DNA of 64,000 bases from the NCBI RefSeq assembly GCF_004208415.1, contig NZ_CP035758.1, forward strand, positions 7,564,001 to 7,628,000, written 5' to 3'. The notes below the pieces were generated by a model. It saw nothing but the letters and a program-made list of their open reading frames with translations. It did no database searches and was not told the DNA's origin. Origin of the DNA: Ktedonosporobacter rubrisoli. GTDB taxonomy: Bacteria > Chloroflexota > Ktedonobacteria > Ktedonobacterales > Ktedonobacteraceae. Positions 7,860 through 16,490 of this stretch are shown here, one piece after another (position 1 is the stretch's first letter; every line of letters starts with the position of its first letter). The translations under genes and the position numbers were made by a program.

Positions 7860-10175
7860 CTAGGATGCTTTCTTGCCTTTGCCCTTTTTGCCGCGCTTCA
7901 ATTTCTTGCGCACGGCGTTCAAGACGATGGCATCTTCAGGACTGACGCCCATGAGGAAGAGCAAGCCCGCATAGACGGCAAGAAAGACCGGCACCAGTCC
8001 CAATTGCACCGGCAGAGCCCACTTGAAGAGCATGACCCGCACACTGAAATGCTGCAGCAAGAGCAGCCCGCCTCCCGTGACCAGCGCGCCCGCGATCCAG
8101 GCTCCGATCGGCTTGAGCGTGTCCCAGCGGTAGGGCTGCATCTTGAGCAGGAAGCGCACTTGCAAGAGCCGTAATATATTGACCACGGCCAGCGAGAGCC
8201 CTGTCGCTGCCGCGACGCCCATCGCCCCATAGCGGCCGGCCAGAAACCAGCCAAGGACCAGGTTGAGCACAAAGGTGGCCAGCGAGTTGAAAAAGGAGGC
8301 CTTCTGGTGCCCGGTCATCATGAGCATATAGCCCACCGAGCCCGTTCCCACGTTGACCATGTTGCCGGCCGAAAAGGCGATCACCAGCGGCCAGGCTTCA
8401 GTAAATTTCTGTCCCTGAATGCTTAGCAAGGAGGAGGCAAAGAGGACGGCAACGCCAAAGATGGGCAGGCTAAAAGTGATGGCCCACTTGGTCACCACCT
8501 TAAACATCTCTTCGAGCTTCTTCTGCTCACCCTTAGCGTGCAGCTCGGCAATGGTGGGCGCAAACATGGTGTTGAGCGCCTGCAGAGGCATGCCGATAAA
8601 GCCGCTGATCTTCTGCGCCGCCGCGTATTGCCCTAGCGCGATGCTGGAGATATTAAAGGAGGCCAGCAGAAGAGTATCCACCGAGTCGAGGACCAGATCG
8701 GTGGTGTTGGTAAGGAAGTTGGGCACGGCAAAGCCAAGCCATTGCTTGGTCTCGTAGCGTTCCGGCTCCTCCTGGGCAAAATTGGTGACTTTATCGCGGA
8801 AGAACCAGAAGGCAAAGAAGGAGCTGGTCCCATCGTTGATCAGCACGGCTACCATTACGCCTACGAGATTGCTGCTACGGAAGAAGATGGCGACGATAAA
8901 GAGGGAGAGGATCAGGAGCATGGGCATGACAAGCTTTTGCGAGAGCACGCGCCAGCGAAAATCCTTAAAGCCGGTCAGACCGCCTGTCCAGATCGATTCC
9001 ATACAGCCCAAGGGAATGCCGGGCGCCAGCAATTGCAGGACCAGAATCAACTCGGTGGTGTCGCTAGAGTGCCCGGGCTTAAAGACATCAATGATGCCAG
9101 GAGCAAAGAAAAAGATGAGGGCCGAGCCAATGAGCCCGGCGGCAGCGGCACCCAGAGTACAGAAAATCACAAGTCCACGCAAGGAGCCGCCTTGCTTCCT
9201 GGCCCGATAGATGGGCACATAGCGCATAACGGCATCGTCAAGTCCCAGGGTCAGGGTGGAGGAGAAGAGGCTGATGATCGAGAGCCCCAGCGTATAGAGG
9301 CCAAAAACGCCTGCCCCAAAGAAGCGCGAAATGACCACAGTAATACCATATTTGAGCACAGTGCCCAGGATATTGCCCAGACCGACGAAGGCGGCATTGC
9401 TGGCCGAGCCGGAGATCTCCGACTTCATCTCGGGAGCCGCTTCTCCCTGCTTGACAGCGATACCGGTGAGCACCATCATCGGGACCGTGGCTTGCTCATC
9501 CACAGGGATCTCATCGAAGCTGGGATAGCTGGGATCTCCGTAGGGTCGCTCTAAGGTCTTGACTGCCTTCAAGAGCATAGTAGGCTGCTCGTCAGCACTG
9601 TTCTGGGCCGCATTCTTCCTGATAATCTGCAGACGTGAGTGGGGCGACTGTGTTGAGCTCTCACTAGAGGCAAGCGAAGGCAGAGACAGAGGCGCATTAG
9701 TATTATGCCTGGCTACAGGCTGCTGAGGCCCTGTCCCTGAACGCAATTGTTGTGACGGCGTACGGAGCGTGGGCAGAGAGAGGCGGGCAGGTCTGGCTTC
9801 TGATTGCGCCGATCCCTCAGTAGGAACAGGCGGAAATAGAGGTGTGCTAGTATTGTGCCTGGCTGCAGGTGGCAGGCCAGAGCCCGAGCTCTTTTCCTGG
9901 GATGGCGTATGTGCCGCGAGTAGAGAAGAATGACCGGCAGTATTTATCTTTTCTTCTGAGAGATTACCAGGAGAAGAAAGGCTAGACGTCGGCAACGAAA
10001 AGCGTGGCCTTATAACAGGAGTTATTATGTGCGATTGATCTGAAGATGTAGCCTTATCAATATCTAAATGCTCCTCACCGGGCACGGAAATAGTATCTTC
10101 AGCAATGCTTTTTTTTTGTGAGCCACTTTCCCCAGAAAGATCACTCGATGGAGATGTAAACATATTATTATTCAT
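7860..10175 (-). CDS. Wzx/MurJ-like polysaccharide flippase with long disordered N-terminus
   Basis: The first about 250 residues are rich in Ser, Pro, Thr and Gln and contain a tandem duplication of about 45 residues (each unit has ARHNT and PSQ). The remainder has about 14 hydrophobic helices of the MATE/polysaccharide-transport superfamily (GVFGLYTLGLSIISLF; LDSVDTLLLASF; LGQYAAAQKISGF). A Lys-rich tail ends the protein. It should move lipid-linked glycans across the membrane. ATG 10175 is used; AGGAGGT lies 18 bases upstream, which is long, and a TTG at 10205 overlaps that site. It follows the NRPS gene on the same strand, which may be an operon. Confidence 0.85.
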   Translation of the reverse strand: MNNNMFTSPSSDLSGESGSQKKSIAEDTISVPGEEHLDIDKATSSDQSHIITPVIRPRFSLPTSSLSSPGNLSEEKINTAGHSSLLAAHTPSQEKSSGSGLPPAARHNTSTPLFPPVPTEGSAQSEARPARLSLPTLRTPSQQLRSGTGPQQPVARHNTNAPLSLPSLASSESSTQSPHSRLQIIRKNAAQNSADEQPTMLLKAVKTLERPYGDPSYPSFDEIPVDEQATVPMMVLTGIAVKQGEAAPEMKSEISGSASNAAFVGLGNILGTVLKYGITVVISRFFGAGVFGLYTLGLSIISLFSSTLTLGLDDAVMRYVPIYRARKQGGSLRGLVIFCTLGAAAAGLIGSALIFFFAPGIIDVFKPGHSSDTTELILVLQLLAPGIPLGCMESIWTGGLTGFKDFRWRVLSQKLVMPMLLILSLFIVAIFFRSSNLVGVMVAVLINDGTSSFFAFWFFRDKVTNFAQEEPERYETKQWLGFAVPNFLTNTTDLVLDSVDTLLLASFNISSIALGQYAAAQKISGFIGMPLQALNTMFAPTIAELHAKGEQKKLEEMFKVVTKWAITFSLPIFGVAVLFASSLLSIQGQKFTEAWPLVIAFSAGNMVNVGTGSVGYMLMMTGHQKASFFNSLATFVLNLVLGWFLAGRYGAMGVAAATGLSLAVVNILRLLQVRFLLKMQPYRWDTLKPIGAWIAGALVTGGGLLLLQHFSVRVMLFKWALPVQLGLVPVFLAVYAGLLFLMGVSPEDAIVLNAVRKKLKRGKKGKGKKAS

Positions 10176-10547
10176 AAGCTTATGTCGAAATGTACCTCCT
10201 CTCAACGGACAGCATCACTTCTGACATTTCGCGTGACTTACCACTGGCACGCTGGATAGTGGCTGTTGCTGCTCTGTCTTGAGGCAATAAAAAAGAAAGT
10301 GTTAGCCTTACAGATTTCTTCATACCCTGCTCCAACATATTATGAATAAGTCTATGCCCAGTCCACGACAAGCTTAACCCCATCCCGGCTAGATATGCAA
10401 ATCTGCGCAAAAAGTAGGAACTAACGGCTAGGTACTCTTGCTTTATTGTGACAAGCGATGAATAAAGATGCGTGCAATGTGCGAGAGTTCCTGAGCTCAC
10501 TTATCTGCACGATAGATGAACTCAGGAAGCTTCTTAGCGCTGCTTAG
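10176..10547 (-). other. Spacer between NRPS and flippase genes
   Basis: About 370 bp lie between the two minus-strand genes. A minus-strand frame of 106 codons (10180-10500) crosses it, but it lacks a family signature and a clear ribosome site. The AGGAGGT at 10196-10202 probably serves the flippase. No terminator was seen. Confidence 0.5.
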
Positions 10548-13500
10548 CTATCGCGCCTCGGCTGATAGCTGAAGCTTTTCAAGGATCTGTTGTAAGTGTT
10601 CGGCCAGGCCTGGTAAGTATTTGGTTCTACACGAGATATGGTTTCCCTCCAGGGAAATATGCTCCATTTCATTGGGAGGAATCACCGCCTCCCATTCTTT
10701 TTTGTGGGCCAGGCTGTCACGAGTCCAGAGCATGATTGCGCTGCCGCTGTAGGGACGAGGCTTATAATTAGCTGCCACCCAGCTGTAGGTATGGCTCCAG
10801 CGCAGATGCAGGATGCGGCGGTTTGGAATGAGCGGTATGCGACCTTCGCGCGGAACCCCCTGGTTATCCCCGCTGGCGGTCCCCGGCTCCTGTCCCTCTG
10901 TCGTGCGATGCCACAATTTGCGTGATTTGCGCTGCACTTTTCTCCACTGTCGACGAGCATGCTGATAGAGCAAGAAAGCCTCAAATTGCTGCTCTTTGCT
11001 AAGATGGAAAAGATCGCCAAGATTAGTAATAAACTGCTGGGCTATACGCTCAGGAATTACGAAAGTGTCGGCATCGATGAGTACCAATGGCAAAACGCGT
11101 TCGCCTGCTTCGCGTAACTGCCGCGCTATCTCAGCGGCGAAAAGCGCACCGTTGCAGAAGCCACCTATGATATAGGGACCATGGGGCTGGACCTGGCGTA
11201 TGGCCTCGATGTGGGCGCTGGCAATCTCTGTGAAGTCTGGCGGGACAAGCAAGCCGTCGAAGCGATAGGGATCGAGCGCGTAGAAAGGCTGCTCAGGCCC
11301 CAATACCTTAGCGAGCTTCAAACAATAGAAGGCTCCGCCTTTCCAGTCGCCGTGCAAGAAAAAGAAGGGAAGCTGGGAGCCACCTTCCTGGATCGGCACA
11401 ACGCGCACACGTGTTGTCGGGGCCTCAATGCCTTGCTCCAGCACCTGGGCCAGCCCCTCAATAGTCGAGTGCTTGAAGAGCGTTGCCATGGGAATTTGCT
11501 GGCCACAGACCTGCTCTACCATGCCCATCATGCGTACAGCTAATAAAGAATGGCCGCCCAGCGCGAAGAAATCATCGCGGATATCGATAGGATGGATATG
11601 CAAGAGTTCTTCCCAGATATGGGACAGCTTGTAGTGCATCTCGGTAGTTGGGCCGACAAAATTCTTTTTTTCCTTCTCGGCTTGCTGGGGCTCTAAGGCG
11701 GTCAGAGCCTTGCGATCAACTTTACCGTTTGTATTGAGGGGCAAGGCCTCAAGTCTGATAAAGGTCGTAGGAACCATATAAATTGGCATGCGCTGCGCTA
11801 AATGCGTCTGCAACTCGCGATCTGTCGCGTTCTGCGATGGCTGGAAAACGATGTAGGCTACCAGCCTGGCATTGCCCGGCGTATCTTCACGCGCTATGAC
11901 TACGGCCTCGCGTATAGCAGGGTGTGAGCTCAGACCGGCCTCAATCTCGCCTAGCTCAATGCGAAAACCGCGAATCTTGACCTGTTGATCTCCACGCCCA
12001 AGGTATTCGAGGTTGCCATCTGGCATATAGCGCGCCAGATCGCCAGTCCTGTAAAGGCGCGCCTGCGGCTCCTGGCTAAAAGGATCAGGGATAAAGCGCT
12101 CATTAGTCAGCTCGGGACGATTGTAATAGCCCCGCGCCAGGCAGGCGCCACCCACGCATAGCTCGCCGGGCACGCCGATAGGCACTGGCTTAAGCTCTTC
12201 ATCCAGCAAATATGCTTGAGCGTTATCTACTGGCCGCCCGATCAAGACCTCGTGCGTTGGACGTTGCTCGGTTTCTACCTCGGCTGGCGTGAGATCTTTG
12301 ACAGTAACTGTAATCGTGGCTTCGGTAGGGCCATAGGTATTCAGCAAACGAACATTGCGCCCGACCATCCTTTGCCAGGCCTGCAGTCGCTCGGGAATCG
12401 CCCGCTCGCCGCCGATGAGGGCCACGCGTAGCGTTGGAGGAAGGGCAAGTCCGCGCTCTTCCATGCTCAGCGTGAGCTCGTGCCAGTAGGCTGTAGAAAA
12501 GTTGATCATGGTGATGCCCCATTCGCGACAAAGCTGCAAGAAATGTGGCACCGAATCGAGCATGTCCTCGCTGCGCAAATAGAGGGTAGCCCCGCTGATC
12601 AAACTAACATAAATCTCCTCAGCGCTTGCATCGAAACTTACTGATGAAAACTGGAGAATGCGATCCTTTGGTCCAATATGGTAGTGCCTCTGTTCGTATT
12701 GAGCATAGTTAACGAGAGAACGATGGCAGATCATAACTCCTTTAGGTGTACCTGTTGAGCCAGAAGTGTAGATAATATAGACAAGATTCTCTGCCGTTGC
12801 CCCACTGACTGGATTCTTGTCGTCCTCCTTGGTGATTTCGGGCCACATACTATCAAGGGCAATAGTGCGCGCCTGCGTCCTGGGCAAGGTGGGCTGGACA
12901 TCACTTTGTGTCAATAAAATGGGCGTCTGGCTATCCTGTAAAAGTAAAGAGAGGCGTTCCTGGGGATAGCTCGGATCAAGTGGCACATAGGCACCTCCGG
13001 CTTTGAGAATGCCCATGATGCCTACCATCATATCTAATGAGCGTTTGACGCAGAGCCCAACCATTACATCGGGACCAACGCCGAGCCGGCGCAGGTAGTG
13101 GGCCAGCTGATTGGCGCGGCTATTGAGCTCACGATAGCTCAGTTTTCGAATGCCTGCTACGACGGCTATGGCATCCGGCGTGCGGGCTACCTGTTCCTCA
13201 AATAGTTCGTGCACACAACTGGCGTCAAATGGTACTCGCTGAGCATTCCAGTCAAGCACAACTTGCTGGCGTTCCTGCTCGGTTAGCAGTGGCAGGACCG
13301 CTACGCGTTGGGCGGGATTCTTGCTGGCGCCCAGCAGCAGCGTTTGCCAGTGACCCACCATTCGTTCAATCGTCTCGGCGGCAAAAAGCTGAGCATCATA
13401 GGTCATTCGCCCGCAAAGCCCTTCTGCTCCCTTCATTACTGCGAGCATGATCTCGTTTTCTTGCATCGCGTCTGCGGATGGCAGCGTGTCCACTGTGGAG

Positions 13501-14039
13501 GAGGTTGCGTATTGGAAGTGGAGTTGCTGGAGAGGGCGAGAGCGCCCAACCATTTTTGTTTGCAGTAGCTCGTCAAGCATCGCCAATGGTAGAGCGTGCG
13601 GGCAAGCTTCCTGTAAGATTTGTTGCACATGCCCTACGAGTTCGGAAAAAGATAACTCGCCCGTGCAGCGAATACGCGCTATGGTATATGTTGCCGCAGA
13701 ATCCTCTTCATTTGGAAGATCAAGGGAGCCCTGCGTTGTGCTGATTAAAATATCTTCCTGGAGTGTATAGCGAAAGAGCGAAGCGGCAAAGGCCGCAAGG
13801 CAAATAGTATCGGGCGCAGCATGTAGCTCGTTTTGCAGTTTTGAGAGCGCTTCACTGAGCTCGGCTGGAAATGTAAAGTCATAGGCAGCTCTACGGTTAG
13901 CAGGCCTGGAGGGACGCTGATGATCTAAAGGCAGTTCTACCAGGACTGGCAGATCTTGTAATTGCTTACTCCAGTAAGCTTTATGCTGATTCAGGGCTGA
14001 GGAATGAAATGTTTGGTGTACTTGCGGTACAGATGACAT
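10548..14039 (-). CDS. Single-module NRPS: partial C, A, T, Cys-type thioesterase
   Basis: The product is 1163 residues. Residues 15-240 match only the second half of a condensation domain; the HHxxxDG motif is absent. The adenylation domain (about 265-780) has YTSGSTGTPKG, NTYGPTE, YRTGDLA and NGKVDRKAL. The carrier domain has DDFFALGGHS with Ser831. A type I thioesterase follows, with GGFCNG, so the nucleophile is Cys962 instead of Ser, and the His is probably in LEGNHIS. By eye the specificity residues read D-A-E-A-L-G-T-I-T; I do not assign a substrate. The enzyme should load an amino acid and release it by the thioesterase. It starts at ATG 14039, behind a 1.2-kb gene-free region. Confidence 0.92.
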   Translation of the reverse strand: MSSVPQVHQTFHSSALNQHKAYWSKQLQDLPVLVELPLDHQRPSRPANRRAAYDFTFPAELSEALSKLQNELHAAPDTICLAAFAASLFRYTLQEDILISTTQGSLDLPNEEDSAATYTIARIRCTGELSFSELVGHVQQILQEACPHALPLAMLDELLQTKMVGRSRPLQQLHFQYATSSTVDTLPSADAMQENEIMLAVMKGAEGLCGRMTYDAQLFAAETIERMVGHWQTLLLGASKNPAQRVAVLPLLTEQERQQVVLDWNAQRVPFDASCVHELFEEQVARTPDAIAVVAGIRKLSYRELNSRANQLAHYLRRLGVGPDVMVGLCVKRSLDMMVGIMGILKAGGAYVPLDPSYPQERLSLLLQDSQTPILLTQSDVQPTLPRTQARTIALDSMWPEITKEDDKNPVSGATAENLVYIIYTSGSTGTPKGVMICHRSLVNYAQYEQRHYHIGPKDRILQFSSVSFDASAEEIYVSLISGATLYLRSEDMLDSVPHFLQLCREWGITMINFSTAYWHELTLSMEERGLALPPTLRVALIGGERAIPERLQAWQRMVGRNVRLLNTYGPTEATITVTVKDLTPAEVETEQRPTHEVLIGRPVDNAQAYLLDEELKPVPIGVPGELCVGGACLARGYYNRPELTNERFIPDPFSQEPQARLYRTGDLARYMPDGNLEYLGRGDQQVKIRGFRIELGEIEAGLSSHPAIREAVVIAREDTPGNARLVAYIVFQPSQNATDRELQTHLAQRMPIYMVPTTFIRLEALPLNTNGKVDRKALTALEPQQAEKEKKNFVGPTTEMHYKLSHIWEELLHIHPIDIRDDFFALGGHSLLAVRMMGMVEQVCGQQIPMATLFKHSTIEGLAQVLEQGIEAPTTRVRVVPIQEGGSQLPFFFLHGDWKGGAFYCLKLAKVLGPEQPFYALDPYRFDGLLVPPDFTEIASAHIEAIRQVQPHGPYIIGGFCNGALFAAEIARQLREAGERVLPLVLIDADTFVIPERIAQQFITNLGDLFHLSKEQQFEAFLLYQHARRQWRKVQRKSRKLWHRTTEGQEPGTASGDNQGVPREGRIPLIPNRRILHLRWSHTYSWVAANYKPRPYSGSAIMLWTRDSLAHKKEWEAVIPPNEMEHISLEGNHISCRTKYLPGLAEHLQQILEKLQLSAEAR

Positions 14040-15268
14040 AGAATTGTTTCCTTTCCTCCGAAAGACTTCTATCAGGAAGTGCGGCAGACATACACTGCGC
14101 CTTCCCGGCTGGCCAGAAGTTGGAAGTTATGCCGATGGAATTGTTAAATTGTTAGGATGCCAGAGCTGCACTGTTATGAATTGCCACAGTTTTTTCTCAG
14201 GGAAACGCGGACCTGGCGACTTGGCCCGGCATATGTCCGGGTTGCTGTTACGTAGTAACTGAATAGAAATTTGGACTGGCCTGCAGGCCGCTCCCCTTTC
14301 CTTGGAGTCGATGGCAAAATCCTTTCATAGCGAAAACCAGGCTGGTTGTTCAAGCTTGCCGCACTATATTTATTGCTGCAGAAGTGTCACATTGCTGTTG
14401 CAGCAAAGAAAGCATAAGCTATATCTTGATCAATGCTTCATTTGCGTATTGGTACGCCGTTTTATTTGCGTACTAAAAATAACGATAATCAATATGCAAA
14501 TTACCCTATTTCTATTGAGTCGGATAGCAAATATTGAGACTATCCGCTATGCTTGCATCAGTTAGTAGAAATGAGCATCGTCATGCATAAGTACGTAACG
14601 AAATACTCTATGCTGCTTCCTGGCAACACCTGATACAAGAGCGTATAGCATCTAACACAAATGATACATAAGAGTAGACGAGCATACATTGTAGTGGTAA
14701 CGAAGCCCTCCAAAAGGATAAGCCAAAAGTAAGCAGTGGAGGTTGCTCCTCGGCGCTAGGGGGAAAAAGCTCTTCTGAAGGGAGTCGGCTTAGCGAAACT
14801 ATACCTGGCAAGATAGATAATTATGCTAATCTGAGCACGAGTGCGAGCTATAGTATGCTTGACTACAGTATCATTCCATCTATTCCCTGACAAATCATTC
14901 ATTCTCTAGTGAATTTAAGACGATATTTATGCAAAATATGTTGCAACTTTGTATAATCATGTGGTAACATTGTGTACTGGATAACTCATCTGGCTGATAA
15001 AGAAGACACGATCTAGCCAGCCTATTTTTACTATACATAATCAGAGTAGTGCTTTAGAATGGTAGCCTGGCGAGTTTTGCCTGACAGCTCTGGGAGAAAT
15101 GGTACGCGTTCTTGTGTATTAGGATAGAGGTCAGGTAAAATTGGTCATGCCGCTTTATAGTTCTAAGGAGGGAAGAGGGAGAGCTTTTCCTTCTGAAGCA
15201 GATGAGTAACGCGTGGATTTAAAGACTTTTGCATGGTGGTAGTGGGACGAGAGAAAGAGGATACAAGC
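14040..15268. other. 1.2-kb gene-free AT-rich region
   Basis: This region separates the divergent NRPS and CheY-like genes. The short frames present (for example 14044-14262 and 14302-14565) lack ribosome sites and recognisable residues. The centre (about 14440-14990) is AT-rich and may hold promoters for both sides. A 12-bp palindrome, GGCCTGCAGGCC, lies at 14278-14289. No riboswitch, tRNA or repeat was recognised. Confidence 0.5.
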
Positions 15269-15664
15269 ATGAGCAAATTCGTCATGGTGATAGACGACTC
15301 AAATACTGTCCGCAAGATCATCGAGACGTGTCTGGGTCGCGAAGGATTTGATGTCTGTGGTTTCCCCGATGGAGTCGAGGCTATGCGCTGGTTAACTTCC
15401 GCAGAAGGGCGTGTCCCTGATCTCGTTTTGCTCGATATCGGCCTGCCCAAAATGGACGGCTATGAAGTTGCCCGCCGCCTCAAAACGAAGCCACAATTTG
15501 CCAATACAGTGATTATCATGCTCTCGCGGCGCGATGGTGTGATTGATCGTCTGAAAGGGCGTCTAGCAGGGGCAAAAGATTATCTTACCAAACCATTCAG
15601 GACGCAAGATATTATCGCTGTTATACATTCGTACCTGGGTGCTCCTGCCCCCAGTGCAAACTGA
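15269..15664 (+). CDS. CheY/PilG-like single-domain response regulator
   Basis: ATG 15269 follows AGAGGAT. The protein is 131 residues, a single receiver domain. The acidic pocket is D9/D10 (VIDDS), the phosphoacceptor is D56 (LLDIGLPKMDG), and the conserved Lys is in DYLTKPFR. The NTVRKIIETCL helix resembles PilG/PilH-type regulators. No output domain is present. It lies upstream of CheW and CheA genes on the same strand, so it probably receives phosphate in that chemosensory pathway. Confidence 0.92.
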   Translation: MSKFVMVIDDSNTVRKIIETCLGREGFDVCGFPDGVEAMRWLTSAEGRVPDLVLLDIGLPKMDGYEVARRLKTKPQFANTVIIMLSRRDGVIDRLKGRLAGAKDYLTKPFRTQDIIAVIHSYLGAPAPSAN

Positions 15665-15887
15665 GATAGACTATTTGGGTGCATGAGTATGCTTGAGTGT
15701 GCAGGATGAGCCTTGCTGGCTTCTCTTCTTGGGATCGGGGCGAGGAAGCTGAAGCCGGATAGCGCCTGTAGCAGCATACTGCGGTTTGCTTTGCCATATA
15801 AAGAAAAACTCTGCTGAAGCCAAAGGAGAGGCGGTCTACCTTCTTAATCCTTTCGGAGGAGACGGATGGGTATGCTGCAAGGGTCAT

Positions 15888-16490
15888 ATGAATGAGCGCT
15901 CAGACGCTACCTTCGATGAACAGCATAGCCTGTATGAGGACCCTCTTGCTCACTTGAGCGATGAGGAGTTCTGGGCACTTGCCGCCAGTGCAGCCAACTC
16001 TACCACTTCACATCCGCTGCCTGCGGAATATTTGCTTTGTATGTGTGGGACGGAACGTTGTGCCATTTCTCTGGCATCCCTTGGCGAGATTGTGCAGCCC
16101 AGAGAACACTTTACACGCCTTCCTGCAGCTCCTCCCTGGATGTATGGTATCGTGATGTGGCGCGGCGAGATGATCGCTGTGATCGATCTTGATGCCTATC
16201 TCTTGAATAAGACCGCGCTCCCACGCTCCGAGCGAACTGATGAGATACTATTGGTTGCCCAGAGTGATAAGCTTGTTCTGGGCCTGCTCGTCGCTCGTAT
16301 TGAGAGCACAACTACTTTAGAGAAAGAGCCGATTTTGCCCCTTGATCAGTCGTCTGCCTGGGGCTCGCCTTTGCGGGCCAACGCTATTGCTGGCGTCTAT
16401 GGCAGACGAACAGAGACGTTGATCTTAGATATACCTGCTATCCTCATTGATGTAGAGCAACAGATAAGAATGATCATCCCCTATGAATGA
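15888..16490 (+). CDS. CheW-like coupling protein
   Basis: ATG 15888 is preceded by AAGGG, and a GGAGGAG lies further up. A nine-codon frame in another register (15866-15895) overlaps the start and could couple translation. The product is about 200 residues. From residue 40 on it reads YLLCMCGTERCAISLASLGE and MYGIVMWRGEMIAVIDL, the standard CheW SH3-like fold. It should link receptors to the CheA-like protein. The stop overlaps the CheA start by 8 bases. Its 40-residue acidic N-terminal extension is unusual. Confidence 0.88.
   Translation: MNERSDATFDEQHSLYEDPLAHLSDEEFWALAASAANSTTSHPLPAEYLLCMCGTERCAISLASLGEIVQPREHFTRLPAAPPWMYGIVMWRGEMIAVIDLDAYLLNKTALPRSERTDEILLVAQSDKLVLGLLVARIESTTTLEKEPILPLDQSSAWGSPLRANAIAGVYGRRTETLILDIPAILIDVEQQIRMIIPYE

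Noticed and set aside
8742..9554. Plus-strand frame of 270 codons inside the flippase gene
   Set aside because: It lacks hydrophobic or catalytic pattern and is antisense to a clear membrane protein.
10180..10500. Minus-strand frame of 106 codons before the flippase
   Set aside because: No ribosome site and no recognisable residues; kept as spacer.
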